DNA of 64,000 nt from Paenibacillus pini JCM 16418 (GTDB taxonomy: Bacteria > Bacillota > Bacilli > Paenibacillales > Paenibacillaceae): positions 248,001-312,000 of the forward strand of contig NZ_BAVZ01000003.1 in the NCBI RefSeq assembly GCF_000576305.1, in the 5' to 3' direction. A program made the translations under genes and the position numbers. Of this stretch, positions 45,959 to 54,596 are shown piece after piece (positions within the stretch are counted from its first letter, which is position 1; each line of letters starts with the position of its first letter). The notes under the pieces are model-generated. The model was not told the origin of the DNA and made no database searches. It saw nothing but the letters and a program-made list of their open reading frames with translations.

Positions 45959-46064
45959 CCGGATTATTCTTACGATCGCTGTTGTCTCCAAATTTCTTGA
46001 ATGATCACTTGGCAGTGAAAATTTGGAGACAAAGGCGAACGCTTTGCTTCTTCAGAATAATTCC
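45959..46064. repeat. Intergenic inverted-repeat element (MITE- or REP-like)
   Basis: Nested inverted repeats occupy about 105 bases: an outer GGATTATTCT (45961-45970) with AGAATAATTCC (46054-46064), and an inner perfect 14-bp pair TTGTCTCCAAATTT (45982-45995) with AAATTTGGAGACAA (46019-46032). Neither flank is a gene, and no T-run follows, so it is not a simple terminator. Confidence 0.6.
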
Positions 46065-46156
46065 GTCCTCTTCACTGGGTTGGGTTACAGTGCTTCTAGT
46101 AATGTTACAATCTTTTCCCTTTACATATAAAATCGTAGAGACAACTTATTTATATA

Positions 46157-46615
46157 TTAATTACGAGTAAAATTAGTCGTCACTTCTACATGATCCCATT
46201 CCACCTGTATGCTATAAGTCCCAGGCTCTAAATTCTTAAATGTCTTTTCATCTGTATAGCTCTGCCCATATTGCAAATCAATATAATCTTTTATTGGAAC
46301 CGAACCCTTTTCGATTTCATTGTTATCTTTTATTAATATATATCGTGCTCCTCCAATTACAGTTATTTGTTTTTTACTTTGATTACTGAATGTATATCTA
46401 GCTATTGTATCAGATCCCACTTGTTTTACATTTACACTACCTACTAATCCCTTTTGAATAGCAGTATTGTTCGAATCTGATGGTTGCGTAGCATTCGAAT
46501 TGTTAATTGCAGAATTTTCAGTGCTTATAACTTTTACAGATTCCTTCTTCTCTGAACATCCTGTAAAAACTAAAGAAACCCCTATTATAAATATTAAGAT
46601 ATATATCTTTTTCAT
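46157..46615 (-). CDS. Small lipoprotein, possibly BsuPI-like domain
   Basis: The 152-residue product has a lipoprotein signal peptide ending VFTGC near residue 20, a Ser/Asn-rich spacer (residues 25-55) and a beta-rich domain. YTFSNQSKKQITVIGGARYILIKDNNEIEKG and LEPGTYSIQVEWDHVEV resemble the immunoglobulin-like fold of the intracellular proteinase inhibitor BsuPI, but the match is weak. It is probably anchored on the outer face of the membrane. It is monocistronic, with GAGGGGATGAAATAGACG upstream. Confidence 0.7.
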   Translation of the reverse strand: MKKIYILIFIIGVSLVFTGCSEKKESVKVISTENSAINNSNATQPSDSNNTAIQKGLVGSVNVKQVGSDTIARYTFSNQSKKQITVIGGARYILIKDNNEIEKGSVPIKDYIDLQYGQSYTDEKTFKNLEPGTYSIQVEWDHVEVTTNFTRN

Positions 46616-46695
46616 CGTCTATTTCATCCCCTCGTCATCATTTAACGTTCACTATGATCAACGAGTTTTTTATGAAATATGTTTCATTCATTTCA

Positions 46696-46717
46696 AAGGC
46701 TGTCACGATGACAGCCT
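46696..46717 (-). terminator. Terminator after the 115-residue coiled-coil protein gene
   Basis: AGGCTGTCA pairs with TGACAGCCT (ending 46717) around a three-base loop; the minus strand continues TTTGAAATG, so the T-run is short. Confidence 0.6.
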
Positions 46718-46722
46718 CCCCT

Positions 46723-47070
46723 TTATTTCTTATCAACATGTAAGAGAGTTACCTGCTTCAACGAATACGTATCTTTGATTCGTTCTTCTGGGATCACCTT
46801 CAACTGAATAAGGCTAGTGACTTTAGAAGAATCTACTTTAGACAATAAGCGCCACACATCTGGATCAGGTAACGCATCATAGAGCTTCGCATCATCATAT
46901 TCTTTACGATATTGGTGCACCAGCTTCACACGATAGGCTCCAACCTCAACTTCCTTTTCTCCCTGTGATTCACAAAAAGTCGTAATTTGATCACGCAGCT
47001 CCTTGATTGATTGTTCGATCTCCTTCTGCTGCTGTTTCAATTTATAATACCGTTTTACCTGCTCGTCCAT
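46723..47070 (-). CDS. Small coiled-coil protein, function unknown
   Basis: ATG 47070 follows AAGGAGAGTGGACTT and opens a 115-residue frame. The first 35 residues (MDEQVKRYYKLKQQQKEIEQSIKELRDQI) are strongly coiled-coil, followed by a beta region EVGAYRVKLVHQYRKEYDD and a C-terminal DPDVWRLLSKVDSSKVTSLIQLKVIPEERIKD. The second half resembles the Gam/nuclease-inhibitor type of small phage-like proteins only superficially. No signal peptide is present. I recognise no family; it is probably a cytosolic Paenibacillus-type conserved protein. Confidence 0.65.
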   Translation of the reverse strand: MDEQVKRYYKLKQQQKEIEQSIKELRDQITTFCESQGEKEVEVGAYRVKLVHQYRKEYDDAKLYDALPDPDVWRLLSKVDSSKVTSLIQLKVIPEERIKDTYSLKQVTLLHVDKK

Positions 47071-47673
47071 AAGTCCACTCTCCTTCAGCAAATTACTCTA
47101 TTTCTATTTATATGCAGAGTAGAATCGGATAAGAAGCACAACCATAATAATCTGATAGAGCGAAAAAGCCATTAACTCGGCTTTATGCAAAGTTACTGGC
47201 CACCCTGATGTGGAATGAATTATACTATTCTTCGATCTCACCCTCATTTTCGATTAAAATGTAAACATTTCACATCATTTCTTTTTCTTGAATTCCCCTC
47301 TTTATTCTAATCAACATCGAATGAAGGGGCTATTTGTCGTATTCATTTAGCATAATTCAAGCACATATCCCCTCTCAAAGACCTAGATGTACAAGCCACT
47401 CTCGTAATTATTTGCTATTTACTACAATAGATCCCTTTCATTCAGCATTTACATGCAAATTAATTACAATTCTATCTTCTCTAATCGACAGCATTCGTAT
47501 CACAATTCCCGTGATATATATCCTCCTCATGTCCCATCCCAATAAAATGTAAAAATTGTAAAATAAAGATGCATTTTACCATTGTTTAATTAATTTTAAT
47601 AAGGAGGATAGATGGCGAATCGTATTATTTTCATAAAATAATCTTTAACCTATTTCAAGAGGAGGCTGCAAAT
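47071..47673. other. Long intergenic region upstream of the surface protease
   Basis: About 600 AT-rich bases. An orphan AAAGCC/GGCTTT hairpin with a T-run on the minus strand lies at 47163-47184, without a minus-strand gene in front of it. A short ORF with a strong ribosome site lies at 47612-47641. A longer plus frame at 47334-47552 is rejected (see rejected list). A long untranslated leader for the protease mRNA is plausible. Confidence 0.4.
47612..47641 (+). CDS. Candidate nine-residue leader peptide MANRIIFIK
   Basis: AAGGAGGA ends four bases before an ATG that encodes MANRIIFIK and a TAA stop at 47639. It ends about 20 bases before the ribosome site of the protease gene. The spacing to the first SD is short but usable. 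It could be a regulatory leader peptide; there is no attenuator hairpin that I can see. Confidence 0.35.
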   Translation: MANRIIFIK

Positions 47674-50600
47674 TTGATTAGAAAATCTCATCCTTTCCGT
47701 ACTTCTTCGATCTTGCTGTTCAGTTCTATATTTGCGTTGGGCGTTGCTTTTCCAAGTACCTCTTCGGCTTCTTCATTCAAGGTGAATGATCACCAATCAA
47801 CCGTCGATATTTCCAAACTGAAAATTCCATCTTCCTTGAAACTACCTAAATCGGCTTTAAAAGCACCTCTGACTTTGAACAGTGATACCATATCAGATCA
47901 GCCTGAAAATTATGTAGGTAACACGGACAGCAGCAATCCAATAACCGTAATCGTTGAACTCAGGAATCAACCTTTGAAAGTATTTCAGTCCAGCTCTTCT
48001 TCGAAAGCCAAATCTTCAGTTACAAATTACAGTAATATTTTAAAACAAGAGCATTCAATCTTTGCTCGATCTGCAATACAAGCTAATGCACAAATACGCC
48101 GAGAATACTCGGAAGTATTTAATGGATATTCGGTTACATTGCCTGCTAATCAAGTCGATACACTGCTGCGTTTGCCCGGTGTGAAAGCAGTCTATCCCAA
48201 CGAAGAATTTGAAGCGTTACCTGTGCCCGTAAGTCACGATATTAAACCTAACATGGATGAGAGTGCTCCTTTCATTGGTGCTGAACAATTATGGAATAAT
48301 GGCTTGTATGGTAAAGGGATTAAAGTAGGCGTCATTGATACAGGGATCGATTATAATCACCCCAGCTTAAAGGGTGCGTACAAAGGTGGATACGATTTCG
48401 TAGATAATGACTCCGATCCAATGGAAACTTTGCCCGATGCCACGAAACCAAAGAAAGATGGTAAACCATACGATACGCAGCATGGTACGCATGTATCGGG
48501 AACTATTGTTGGACAAGGCAATCCCGATCATCCAGAAGCGGGTAAAGGCTGGGTTCGTGGTGTAGCTCCACAAGCAGAGCTGCATGTGTATCGTGTGCTA
48601 GGTCCTTACGGTAGCGGCTCTAGTGAGAATGTCATTGCTGGTATCGAACGGGCAGTTCAAGATCATATGGATGTGATCAACCTCTCACTCGGTTCTAAGC
48701 TGAATAATCAATTTTCACCAGATGCCATTGCAGCAGATAATGCCTCACTTGCGGGAGTAACCGTCGTATTATCCAATGGTAATGAAGGGCCGAAGGAAAG
48801 CACCACGGGAACTCCTGCCGCTTCGCAGCTTTCGATCTCTGTTGGCGCTTCAACTCCACCTCAACAAACTCCCATTTTCACAACGGATAATGGCGATGTT
48901 GCTTATGCTTCACTAGCAGCCTTATCTCCTAAACTTGAAAATGCAAGCGATGATTTAGAACTTGTATTTGCCAATTTAGGTGAAGAAGCCGACTACAACG
49001 GTCTCGATGTTGAAGGTAAAACCGTCCTGATCTCTCGTGGCAAAATATCCTTTGGTGATAAATCAAAAAACGCTTTAGCCCACAAGGCCAAAGCCGTCAT
49101 CGTCTACAACAATGTTCCAGGCGAAATTGGAGGAGCCACTTTAGGTGAACCTGGACAATTTGCTCCTACCTACACCATAAGTCAGGAAAGTGGATTGAAA
49201 TTAAAGAAGGCATTAGAAGATGGAAAAAACCATGTGACTTTCTCTTATAAGAAAGAACAGGATTTATTAGCAGATTTAAGTTCAAGAGGACCTGCTCTTC
49301 CTTCCTATGCCATTAAGCCAGATATCACGGCTCCGGGTGTTGGTATCCGTTCATCTATTCCGGCTTTTGACGGTAATTATGATGATGCTTATGAAGACTT
49401 GCAAGGTACGAGTATGGCAGCACCACATGTTGCAGGTTCAGCTGTACTGATGCTAGAAAAAACTCGAGAAGAAGGAGTAAATCTCGGACCTGATCAAATT
49501 AAAGCTCTTCTCACAAATAATGCTTCACTGATTCGAAATCGCGACGGTAAGACTTATGCCGTTAATGAACAAGGTGCTGGACGCGTAGATTTGAAGAATG
49601 CCTTTGGAGCAGAGGCTATTGTAAAAGTTATAGATACTGTGTACGGCGTCGGTAAAGATGATACGGGGATCGATTATTTTACAGGTAGCCTGTCCTTTGG
49701 TCAACAAGCAGCAGGTAGTCATTCTTCGAAACAATTAACGTTAGATAACATTGGTCATAAAGACCAAACATATAACGTTTCTATTGACTGGAATAATGCA
49801 GCCTCACTAGAGTTGACTCCTAGTGATACAACGGTAAGTATTCAAGCTGAACAAACATCGGTTGATTTTTCAGTCAACTTGAATATTCCAGCGGGAACCA
49901 CAGATGGTATCTATGAAGGACAATTGTTCCTCACTGAAGTTACAACGGGTCATCAGCTTCATGTTCCGTTTAGTGTCTATGTAGGTGCTAAATACAACTT
50001 GGACTCTATTAGTAATCTAGAAATAGATCCTTCTTATCTCTCACCGAATGGTGATCAGGTTAAAGATACAACAACTCTATATTACGCGGTAAATAAGAAA
50101 CTTAATGATTACCTCTTCTTTGTTTATGACGAAGCGGGCGATGCAATAGGTTATATTTATGACGAAAAATGGCCTCTTGAACAAAATTATTATACGTATA
50201 CTTGGGACGGAACAATACATGATCTTAATGATAAAAAAGTAACATTAACAGATGGGTATTATACGCTCGTCCCTTATGCTGTAGGGGATGATGCACTCCT
50301 TACTAAATCAGCTGCGGGTGTCGTTGTTGATACAACTGCTCCTGAATTTAAACTTGATCCAGAACATATTGTTCTAAATCCGGAACAGCCGGGTACGGGA
50401 ACCATTTCCGGTGAAATTATGGCTGATCTCCTTATTGATCATTTCTATGACGGCACTAATTTAAACGAACTGATCCATGTTAAAGCTGGTACTCAAACCG
50501 ATGAGGGATATAAAGAATATACAGGTAAGCTTGATGAAGATGGTCTCTTCACCATTGATGTTCCCTTAAAAGCTACAGGTAGCAACTCTTATGATCTATT

Positions 50601-52245
50601 CGTTTATGATGAAGCGGGCAACGGACTCGCAAAACCTGCAAGAACGGTTATTGATAATGCTCAGCAGCCTAATGAAGGCAACAAACTAAATCTATCGGCA
50701 CCTAAGAAAGATGTAAAAACAGGAGAGGCATTTGATGTAAATGTTGATTTCTCGGTACAAGATGCCGTCTATTCAGCAGAATTTGATGTAACGTATAACA
50801 GTAATCTGACTTTATCCAAGATCACTCCAGGTATTCCAGGTGAAGTTATTCCTTCTTCACAAGATGCTAATAACCCTGATACCGGTACAAAAGTAGTACA
50901 TTACTCACTCAAACTGACGGATCCTGTACGTGTAGGTACACTTGCACATTTGAACTTTACTGCTGCCACAGCAGGATCATACACATTTAACATCAGTAAT
51001 GTTAACTTACTAAATGAAAAGAACGAATCCATTCCAGTTACGGGTTTAGCCGCTACAACGGTAAAAGTGACTAAGGAAGCCGATCCGAATCCTGAGCCGA
51101 ACCCAGGATCTGGAGGCGGAAATGTTTACTATCCACCTACTCCAAGTTATGCACCAAGTACGACTCCAGTCGCCACTTTGCCAGAAGCGAAAAAATTCAA
51201 GTCTGGATCCATAACAGAGACCGGCAAAGATGACACACTCACAGGCGTGCTGAATGTTGACAGTACGTACGTCAATGAACAGTTGAATCTTAAAGATTCT
51301 AAGACAGTTACTTTCGACATTAGTGATATTGATTTAAGTTCATACCACCCATTGAATATACAGTTAAGCTCCAGCCTAACCAAACTACTTCAGGATTCCA
51401 AAAAGGATTTGATTATCAAAGGTAAAGGATTCGAGTTAACGATTCCTGCCGGAGATATCGCCAGCTTCGTTTCAAATGGTATTCTCAAAATCACACTACA
51501 ATTCAGTGACACTCCAACCGGGAATATTCAAACTCCTACTGGAGGAACTGGCGTATTTACTTCCGGTTCATTGAATATTAAGGAGACAACTGTCCCACTT
51601 GCTGCTCCAATCAAAATCACTTTAGATCTGTCTTCCTCCAAAGTAAAAGACCGTCAAAAGGTAGGTGTTTTCACTCTTGGTAAGGATGGGACTTGGAGTT
51701 ATGCGGGAACAGGAAATAATCATGCAAATTCCCTTTTCTTTAACGCTGATCATCTTGGTTCATTTACGACAGTAGAAATCTCAAAGAGTTTTGCAGATAT
51801 CAAGGCGCATTGGGCAAAGAATGAGATTGAAGTCATTGCTTCTCACTTTTTAGCCACAGGTAAGAATACTGCAGATACGTTTAAACCTAGTGATCGTCTA
51901 AGCCAAGCTGAATTTTTAACATTACTTGATCGACTTCTCTCTACAGGAAAGACATGGAATGATCGAGCAGCTGAAGCAGGATCGACACATGAGTTAACTC
52001 GTGAAGAAGTAGCTGTTCTCATTGCACAATCTTTTAAGGTCGATCTTACTTCTTCAGCTATTTCGCTGACATTTAAGGATCAAGGGAAAATATCTAGCAG
52101 CTCCAAGACAGCTGTCTCCTATGCAGTTGGTAAAGGCTATCTCAAAGGAAATCCAGATAACTCCTTTAATCCTGCAGGCAAGTTAACACGTGCCGAAGCA
52201 GCAGTTATCTTATTCCGTTTATTGCAAGACGTTCAAGCTAAATAA
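47674..52245 (+). CDS. Cell-surface subtilisin-like serine protease with cohesin-type and SLH domains
   Basis: Large exported S8 peptidase of 1523 residues. TTG 47674 follows GGAGG by eight bases and opens a signal peptide (residues 1-32). An I9-type propeptide region (about 85-180) precedes the protease. The catalytic triad is clear: Asp222 in GVIDTGIDYNHP, His270 in HGTHVSGTI and Ser580 in GTSMAAPHVAG. A PA-type insertion (about 410-520) sits between His and Ser, as in Vpr-like proteases. Fn3-like regions follow, then a cohesin-type domain (about 1006-1140, KLNLSAPKKDVKTGEAFDV). SLH motifs (about 1372-1523, SFADIKAHWAKNEIEVIAS and AVGKGYLKGNPDNSFNPAGKLTRAEAAV) should anchor it to the wall. 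It is monocistronic with its own terminator. Confidence 0.93.
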   Translation: MIRKSHPFRTSSILLFSSIFALGVAFPSTSSASSFKVNDHQSTVDISKLKIPSSLKLPKSALKAPLTLNSDTISDQPENYVGNTDSSNPITVIVELRNQPLKVFQSSSSSKAKSSVTNYSNILKQEHSIFARSAIQANAQIRREYSEVFNGYSVTLPANQVDTLLRLPGVKAVYPNEEFEALPVPVSHDIKPNMDESAPFIGAEQLWNNGLYGKGIKVGVIDTGIDYNHPSLKGAYKGGYDFVDNDSDPMETLPDATKPKKDGKPYDTQHGTHVSGTIVGQGNPDHPEAGKGWVRGVAPQAELHVYRVLGPYGSGSSENVIAGIERAVQDHMDVINLSLGSKLNNQFSPDAIAADNASLAGVTVVLSNGNEGPKESTTGTPAASQLSISVGASTPPQQTPIFTTDNGDVAYASLAALSPKLENASDDLELVFANLGEEADYNGLDVEGKTVLISRGKISFGDKSKNALAHKAKAVIVYNNVPGEIGGATLGEPGQFAPTYTISQESGLKLKKALEDGKNHVTFSYKKEQDLLADLSSRGPALPSYAIKPDITAPGVGIRSSIPAFDGNYDDAYEDLQGTSMAAPHVAGSAVLMLEKTREEGVNLGPDQIKALLTNNASLIRNRDGKTYAVNEQGAGRVDLKNAFGAEAIVKVIDTVYGVGKDDTGIDYFTGSLSFGQQAAGSHSSKQLTLDNIGHKDQTYNVSIDWNNAASLELTPSDTTVSIQAEQTSVDFSVNLNIPAGTTDGIYEGQLFLTEVTTGHQLHVPFSVYVGAKYNLDSISNLEIDPSYLSPNGDQVKDTTTLYYAVNKKLNDYLFFVYDEAGDAIGYIYDEKWPLEQNYYTYTWDGTIHDLNDKKVTLTDGYYTLVPYAVGDDALLTKSAAGVVVDTTAPEFKLDPEHIVLNPEQPGTGTISGEIMADLLIDHFYDGTNLNELIHVKAGTQTDEGYKEYTGKLDEDGLFTIDVPLKATGSNSYDLFVYDEAGNGLAKPARTVIDNAQQPNEGNKLNLSAPKKDVKTGEAFDVNVDFSVQDAVYSAEFDVTYNSNLTLSKITPGIPGEVIPSSQDANNPDTGTKVVHYSLKLTDPVRVGTLAHLNFTAATAGSYTFNISNVNLLNEKNESIPVTGLAATTVKVTKEADPNPEPNPGSGGGNVYYPPTPSYAPSTTPVATLPEAKKFKSGSITETGKDDTLTGVLNVDSTYVNEQLNLKDSKTVTFDISDIDLSSYHPLNIQLSSSLTKLLQDSKKDLIIKGKGFELTIPAGDIASFVSNGILKITLQFSDTPTGNIQTPTGGTGVFTSGSLNIKETTVPLAAPIKITLDLSSSKVKDRQKVGVFTLGKDGTWSYAGTGNNHANSLFFNADHLGSFTTVEISKSFADIKAHWAKNEIEVIASHFLATGKNTADTFKPSDRLSQAEFLTLLDRLLSTGKTWNDRAAEAGSTHELTREEVAVLIAQSFKVDLTSSAISLTFKDQGKISSSSKTAVSYAVGKGYLKGNPDNSFNPAGKLTRAEAAVILFRLLQDVQAK

Positions 52246-52264
52246 TAGTAAAGCAGGAGTAACA

Positions 52265-52303
52265 AAAAGGCCATGAATGGGATGATCCACTTCATGGCCT
52301 TTT
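52265..52303 (+). terminator. Terminator after the protease gene
   Basis: AAAAGGCCATGAA (52265-52277) pairs with TTCATGGCCTTTT (52291-52303). Confidence 0.88.
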
Positions 52304-52507
52304 ATGATATCAATGATGTTATTTCTTCCAAAAAGACATTTCATTACCCGTAATAAGAAACTACCATTCAATCATTCGAAAAATAATATAATAATTTATA
52401 AAAAACCATGTTCCGGCGGGTATATAGCAAACTTACTTTAGTCAAAATTGTAGATACGTGAGGATGATGGATATGTGCAAATGATATAGATATGGAATGA
52501 TATTTCT

Positions 52508-52533
52508 ATTGTGAATTTTTCATATGTTGAAAT
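52508..52533. repeat. Direct repeat B1 (26 bp family)
   Basis: Starts ATTGTGAATTTTT and ends CATATG, T, TGAAAT. Identical to copies B2 (58757) and B3 (60451) except at one position. Its core TTTCATATGNTGAAA is an imperfect inverted repeat. Confidence 0.75.
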
Positions 52534-52657
52534 ACCATAATTTCATTATAAATTAGAGCAAAGAAAGCTCAAAAGCGCAATTCAATATCCGCTTGCACGA
52601 AGTTTCTAATATCCATGTTGTCTCTTCCTCGCAGCAACCGTTCATTCTACTCCGCAA

Positions 52658-53446
52658 CTAAACCATAGCACGAACAACATAATTCTCTAAGGTGGTTAGT
52701 AAGCCTTGTTCATTTGCATGATGTTCAAATATTCTTTCGATTTCTGACATGCTCTGTTGAATAACCATCTCATGAACGGATGGACTTTGTCCAAAACAAC
52801 GTAATTTAACCACGTCCATGGGTTCATGTAGATACTGAATATGGTCCACCTTTTCGATATCAAAATGTGTAAACATCGCTTGTTCTAGGCGGCTTTTAAT
52901 TGTATTTAGTACCGGCGTACCTTTAGTAAGAGCTTCAAATAAGTTAGGAAACCATTGTGACAATTCTGATGATAACCGATCTCCGGGGTGGAGACTACGT
53001 ATCATACCTCCCTTTTTAACAACCCTTGTTAATTCACTGTAAACTGAGGTAGGACCTTTACGGTTGTAAGCACAATCAAATTCATCAGTTTCAAATGGGA
53101 GTCTATCTCTAGTATTAGCCGTAACAAATAACACACTACTCAGATTACGATTATTTCCAGCTACGACGAATTCATTGGTAACATCTATTCCTACAATTTG
53201 CTTAACTATTGAACTCCATTGGATGGTAAAGTCACCATGACCACAACCAACATCAAGCACTTTTTTCCCTTCAACAATCTGTGAGACTTCTTCTGTAAAC
53301 ATGTTTTCCCCATTTGGCTCCGTCTGTGTACAATGCCATGGATAAGAATATTCTCCAGTCGATTTTGCTAGCTGTGCATACCATCCATAGGAATGGGGAG
53401 ATACCCAGTCCTCATGCATTTTAGGGTTGGCTAGTTTAGAATACAT
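52658..53446 (-). CDS. Class I SAM-dependent methyltransferase
   Basis: A methyltransferase of 262 residues. Motif I is KVLDVGCGHGDFTIQW near residues 61-76, followed by VGIDVTNEFVVAG (motif II) and RDRLPFETDEFDCAYNRKGP, where the usual acceptor loop lies. VKKGGMIRSLHPGDR near 143-157 fits the motif III region. The N-terminal SPHSYGWYAQLAKSTGEYSYPW extension is not typical of small-molecule ubiE-like enzymes. GGAGGCGTTTGTAACA precedes the ATG. The substrate is unknown. An EamA-type exporter gene lies 71 bases upstream on the same strand, so the two may be coexpressed. Confidence 0.85.
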   Translation of the reverse strand: MYSKLANPKMHEDWVSPHSYGWYAQLAKSTGEYSYPWHCTQTEPNGENMFTEEVSQIVEGKKVLDVGCGHGDFTIQWSSIVKQIVGIDVTNEFVVAGNNRNLSSVLFVTANTRDRLPFETDEFDCAYNRKGPTSVYSELTRVVKKGGMIRSLHPGDRLSSELSQWFPNLFEALTKGTPVLNTIKSRLEQAMFTHFDIEKVDHIQYLHEPMDVVKLRCFGQSPSVHEMVIQQSMSEIERIFEHHANEQGLLTTLENYVVRAMV

Positions 53447-53517
53447 TGTTACAAACGCCTCCTGTTTATTTAAGTCAGGAAACAGATTATATATTAAAAT
53501 TTAACAATTGAACATCC

Positions 53518-54473
53518 CTATTTGGTTACTTTCCATCTGGTATTTCCCTCTTCTAACACAGAGGATCGTTGCATTTTCTTAGATCTCCGAATGTACTGAT
53601 TGAAACTATCTAAGTTTGCGATCAGTGTACCAACGATGATAGTAATCATGCCTGCCATAGAAATTCCTGATACTTTTTCATGATAGAACAAATATCCTAC
53701 ACCCATAGCAATCATTGGAGATACATAAAGCCAGGTTGTCGGGAACATCGGATTTGTCTTAGCAACAAGCCAGTAGAAAAGACTGTGTCCAACCATGGAT
53801 CCTATGACGATTAAGTAAAGAAGCGATCCAAGCGCATTTCGATTAAGAAGGCTACCCATTTGCACATCCTCTGTAAATATAGACAATATGATAAGGAGAA
53901 CCCCCCATAGATCATTTGAGCCGCATTAAGTGCAACTGGTGATGCTTTTGGCATATTTTGAATAACCCTTTTCGAGTATAGTGCACCTGATGCGTATCCA
54001 ATTTCACCGATTAATATGGCACCCATACCCAGCATCCACCATACATCCGTCGATATGTTAATACTCGATAATAACATAAGCACAACGCCGATAAAACCGA
54101 CAATACAACCTAAAATGGAGCGTAATGTAACCTTTTGTCGCAAAAAGATTATCTGAATAAGCAGCATCATCAGAGGTCCTGTAGCAGACAATACTGCCGC
54201 TATACCAGATGATACATGCTGCTCAGCCCAGTACAACATCGCGAACGTTCCAAAAGTCAAACACAAACCTGAAATTAGCATTTCTTTCTGTAGTAATAGA
54301 GAAAACCTGGCTTTACCCTTCCACACCATCCATAAGAACAACACCAAACCAGCAATAAAAAACCTTATTCCTGCTGAGAAAAAAGGTGGTGTGGATGCAT
54401 CAATCCCTACCTTGATCGCTAAAAAAGTCGTTCCAAAAATTAAACACATCAATACATAATTGAAAATAATCAT
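53518..54473 (-). pseudogene. EamA/DMT-superfamily exporter, one frameshift in a G run
   Basis: Membrane exporter of the drug/metabolite superfamily, with two EamA repeats and about ten hydrophobic segments. The start ATG at 54473 (MIIFNYVLMCLIFGTTFLAIKVG) or 54479 follows GGAAGGGG. The frame breaks at 53901-53906, where six C bases on the plus strand stand; a seventh restores QMIYGGVLLIILSIFTEDV and joins the second frame, which has IGSMVGHSLFYWLVAKTNPMFPTTWLYVSPMIAMGVGYLFY. The repaired length is 318 residues, normal for the family. It is divergent from a MocR regulator at 54597, which probably controls it. Confidence 0.88.
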
Positions 54474-54596
54474 GTCCATTCCCCTTCCTGCCTGCCCTGT
54501 ACCTAGCATACAAGTCGAAGAATAGAACAGATTAAGTTTAGTAGAACAGATGAGCAAAAATGTAGTGTACAATGTTAATAGAGAGGGTGATGTAAA

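Larger units (their letters stand above)
52246..52657. other. Intergenic region with terminator and repeat B1
   Basis: About 410 AT-rich bases between the protease and a leftward methyltransferase gene. It holds the protease terminator (52265-52303) and repeat B1 (52508-52533). About 65 bases before B1 a TCAAAATTGTAGATACGT segment resembles the sequence at the same distance before B2. No gene is supported. Confidence 0.45.

Noticed and set aside
46660..46695. Fourth copy of the B repeat (ATGAAA TATG TTTCAT)
   Set aside because: The half-sites are inverted relative to B1-B3 and the ATTGTGAATTTTT part is missing.
47163..47184. Terminator of a minus-strand small RNA
   Set aside because: The stem is only six pairs and I see no promoter for such an RNA; kept only as a note in the intergenic entry.
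47334..47552. 72-codon plus-strand ORF upstream of the protease
   Set aside because: No ribosome site, composition unlike a coding sequence, and no recognisable protein features.
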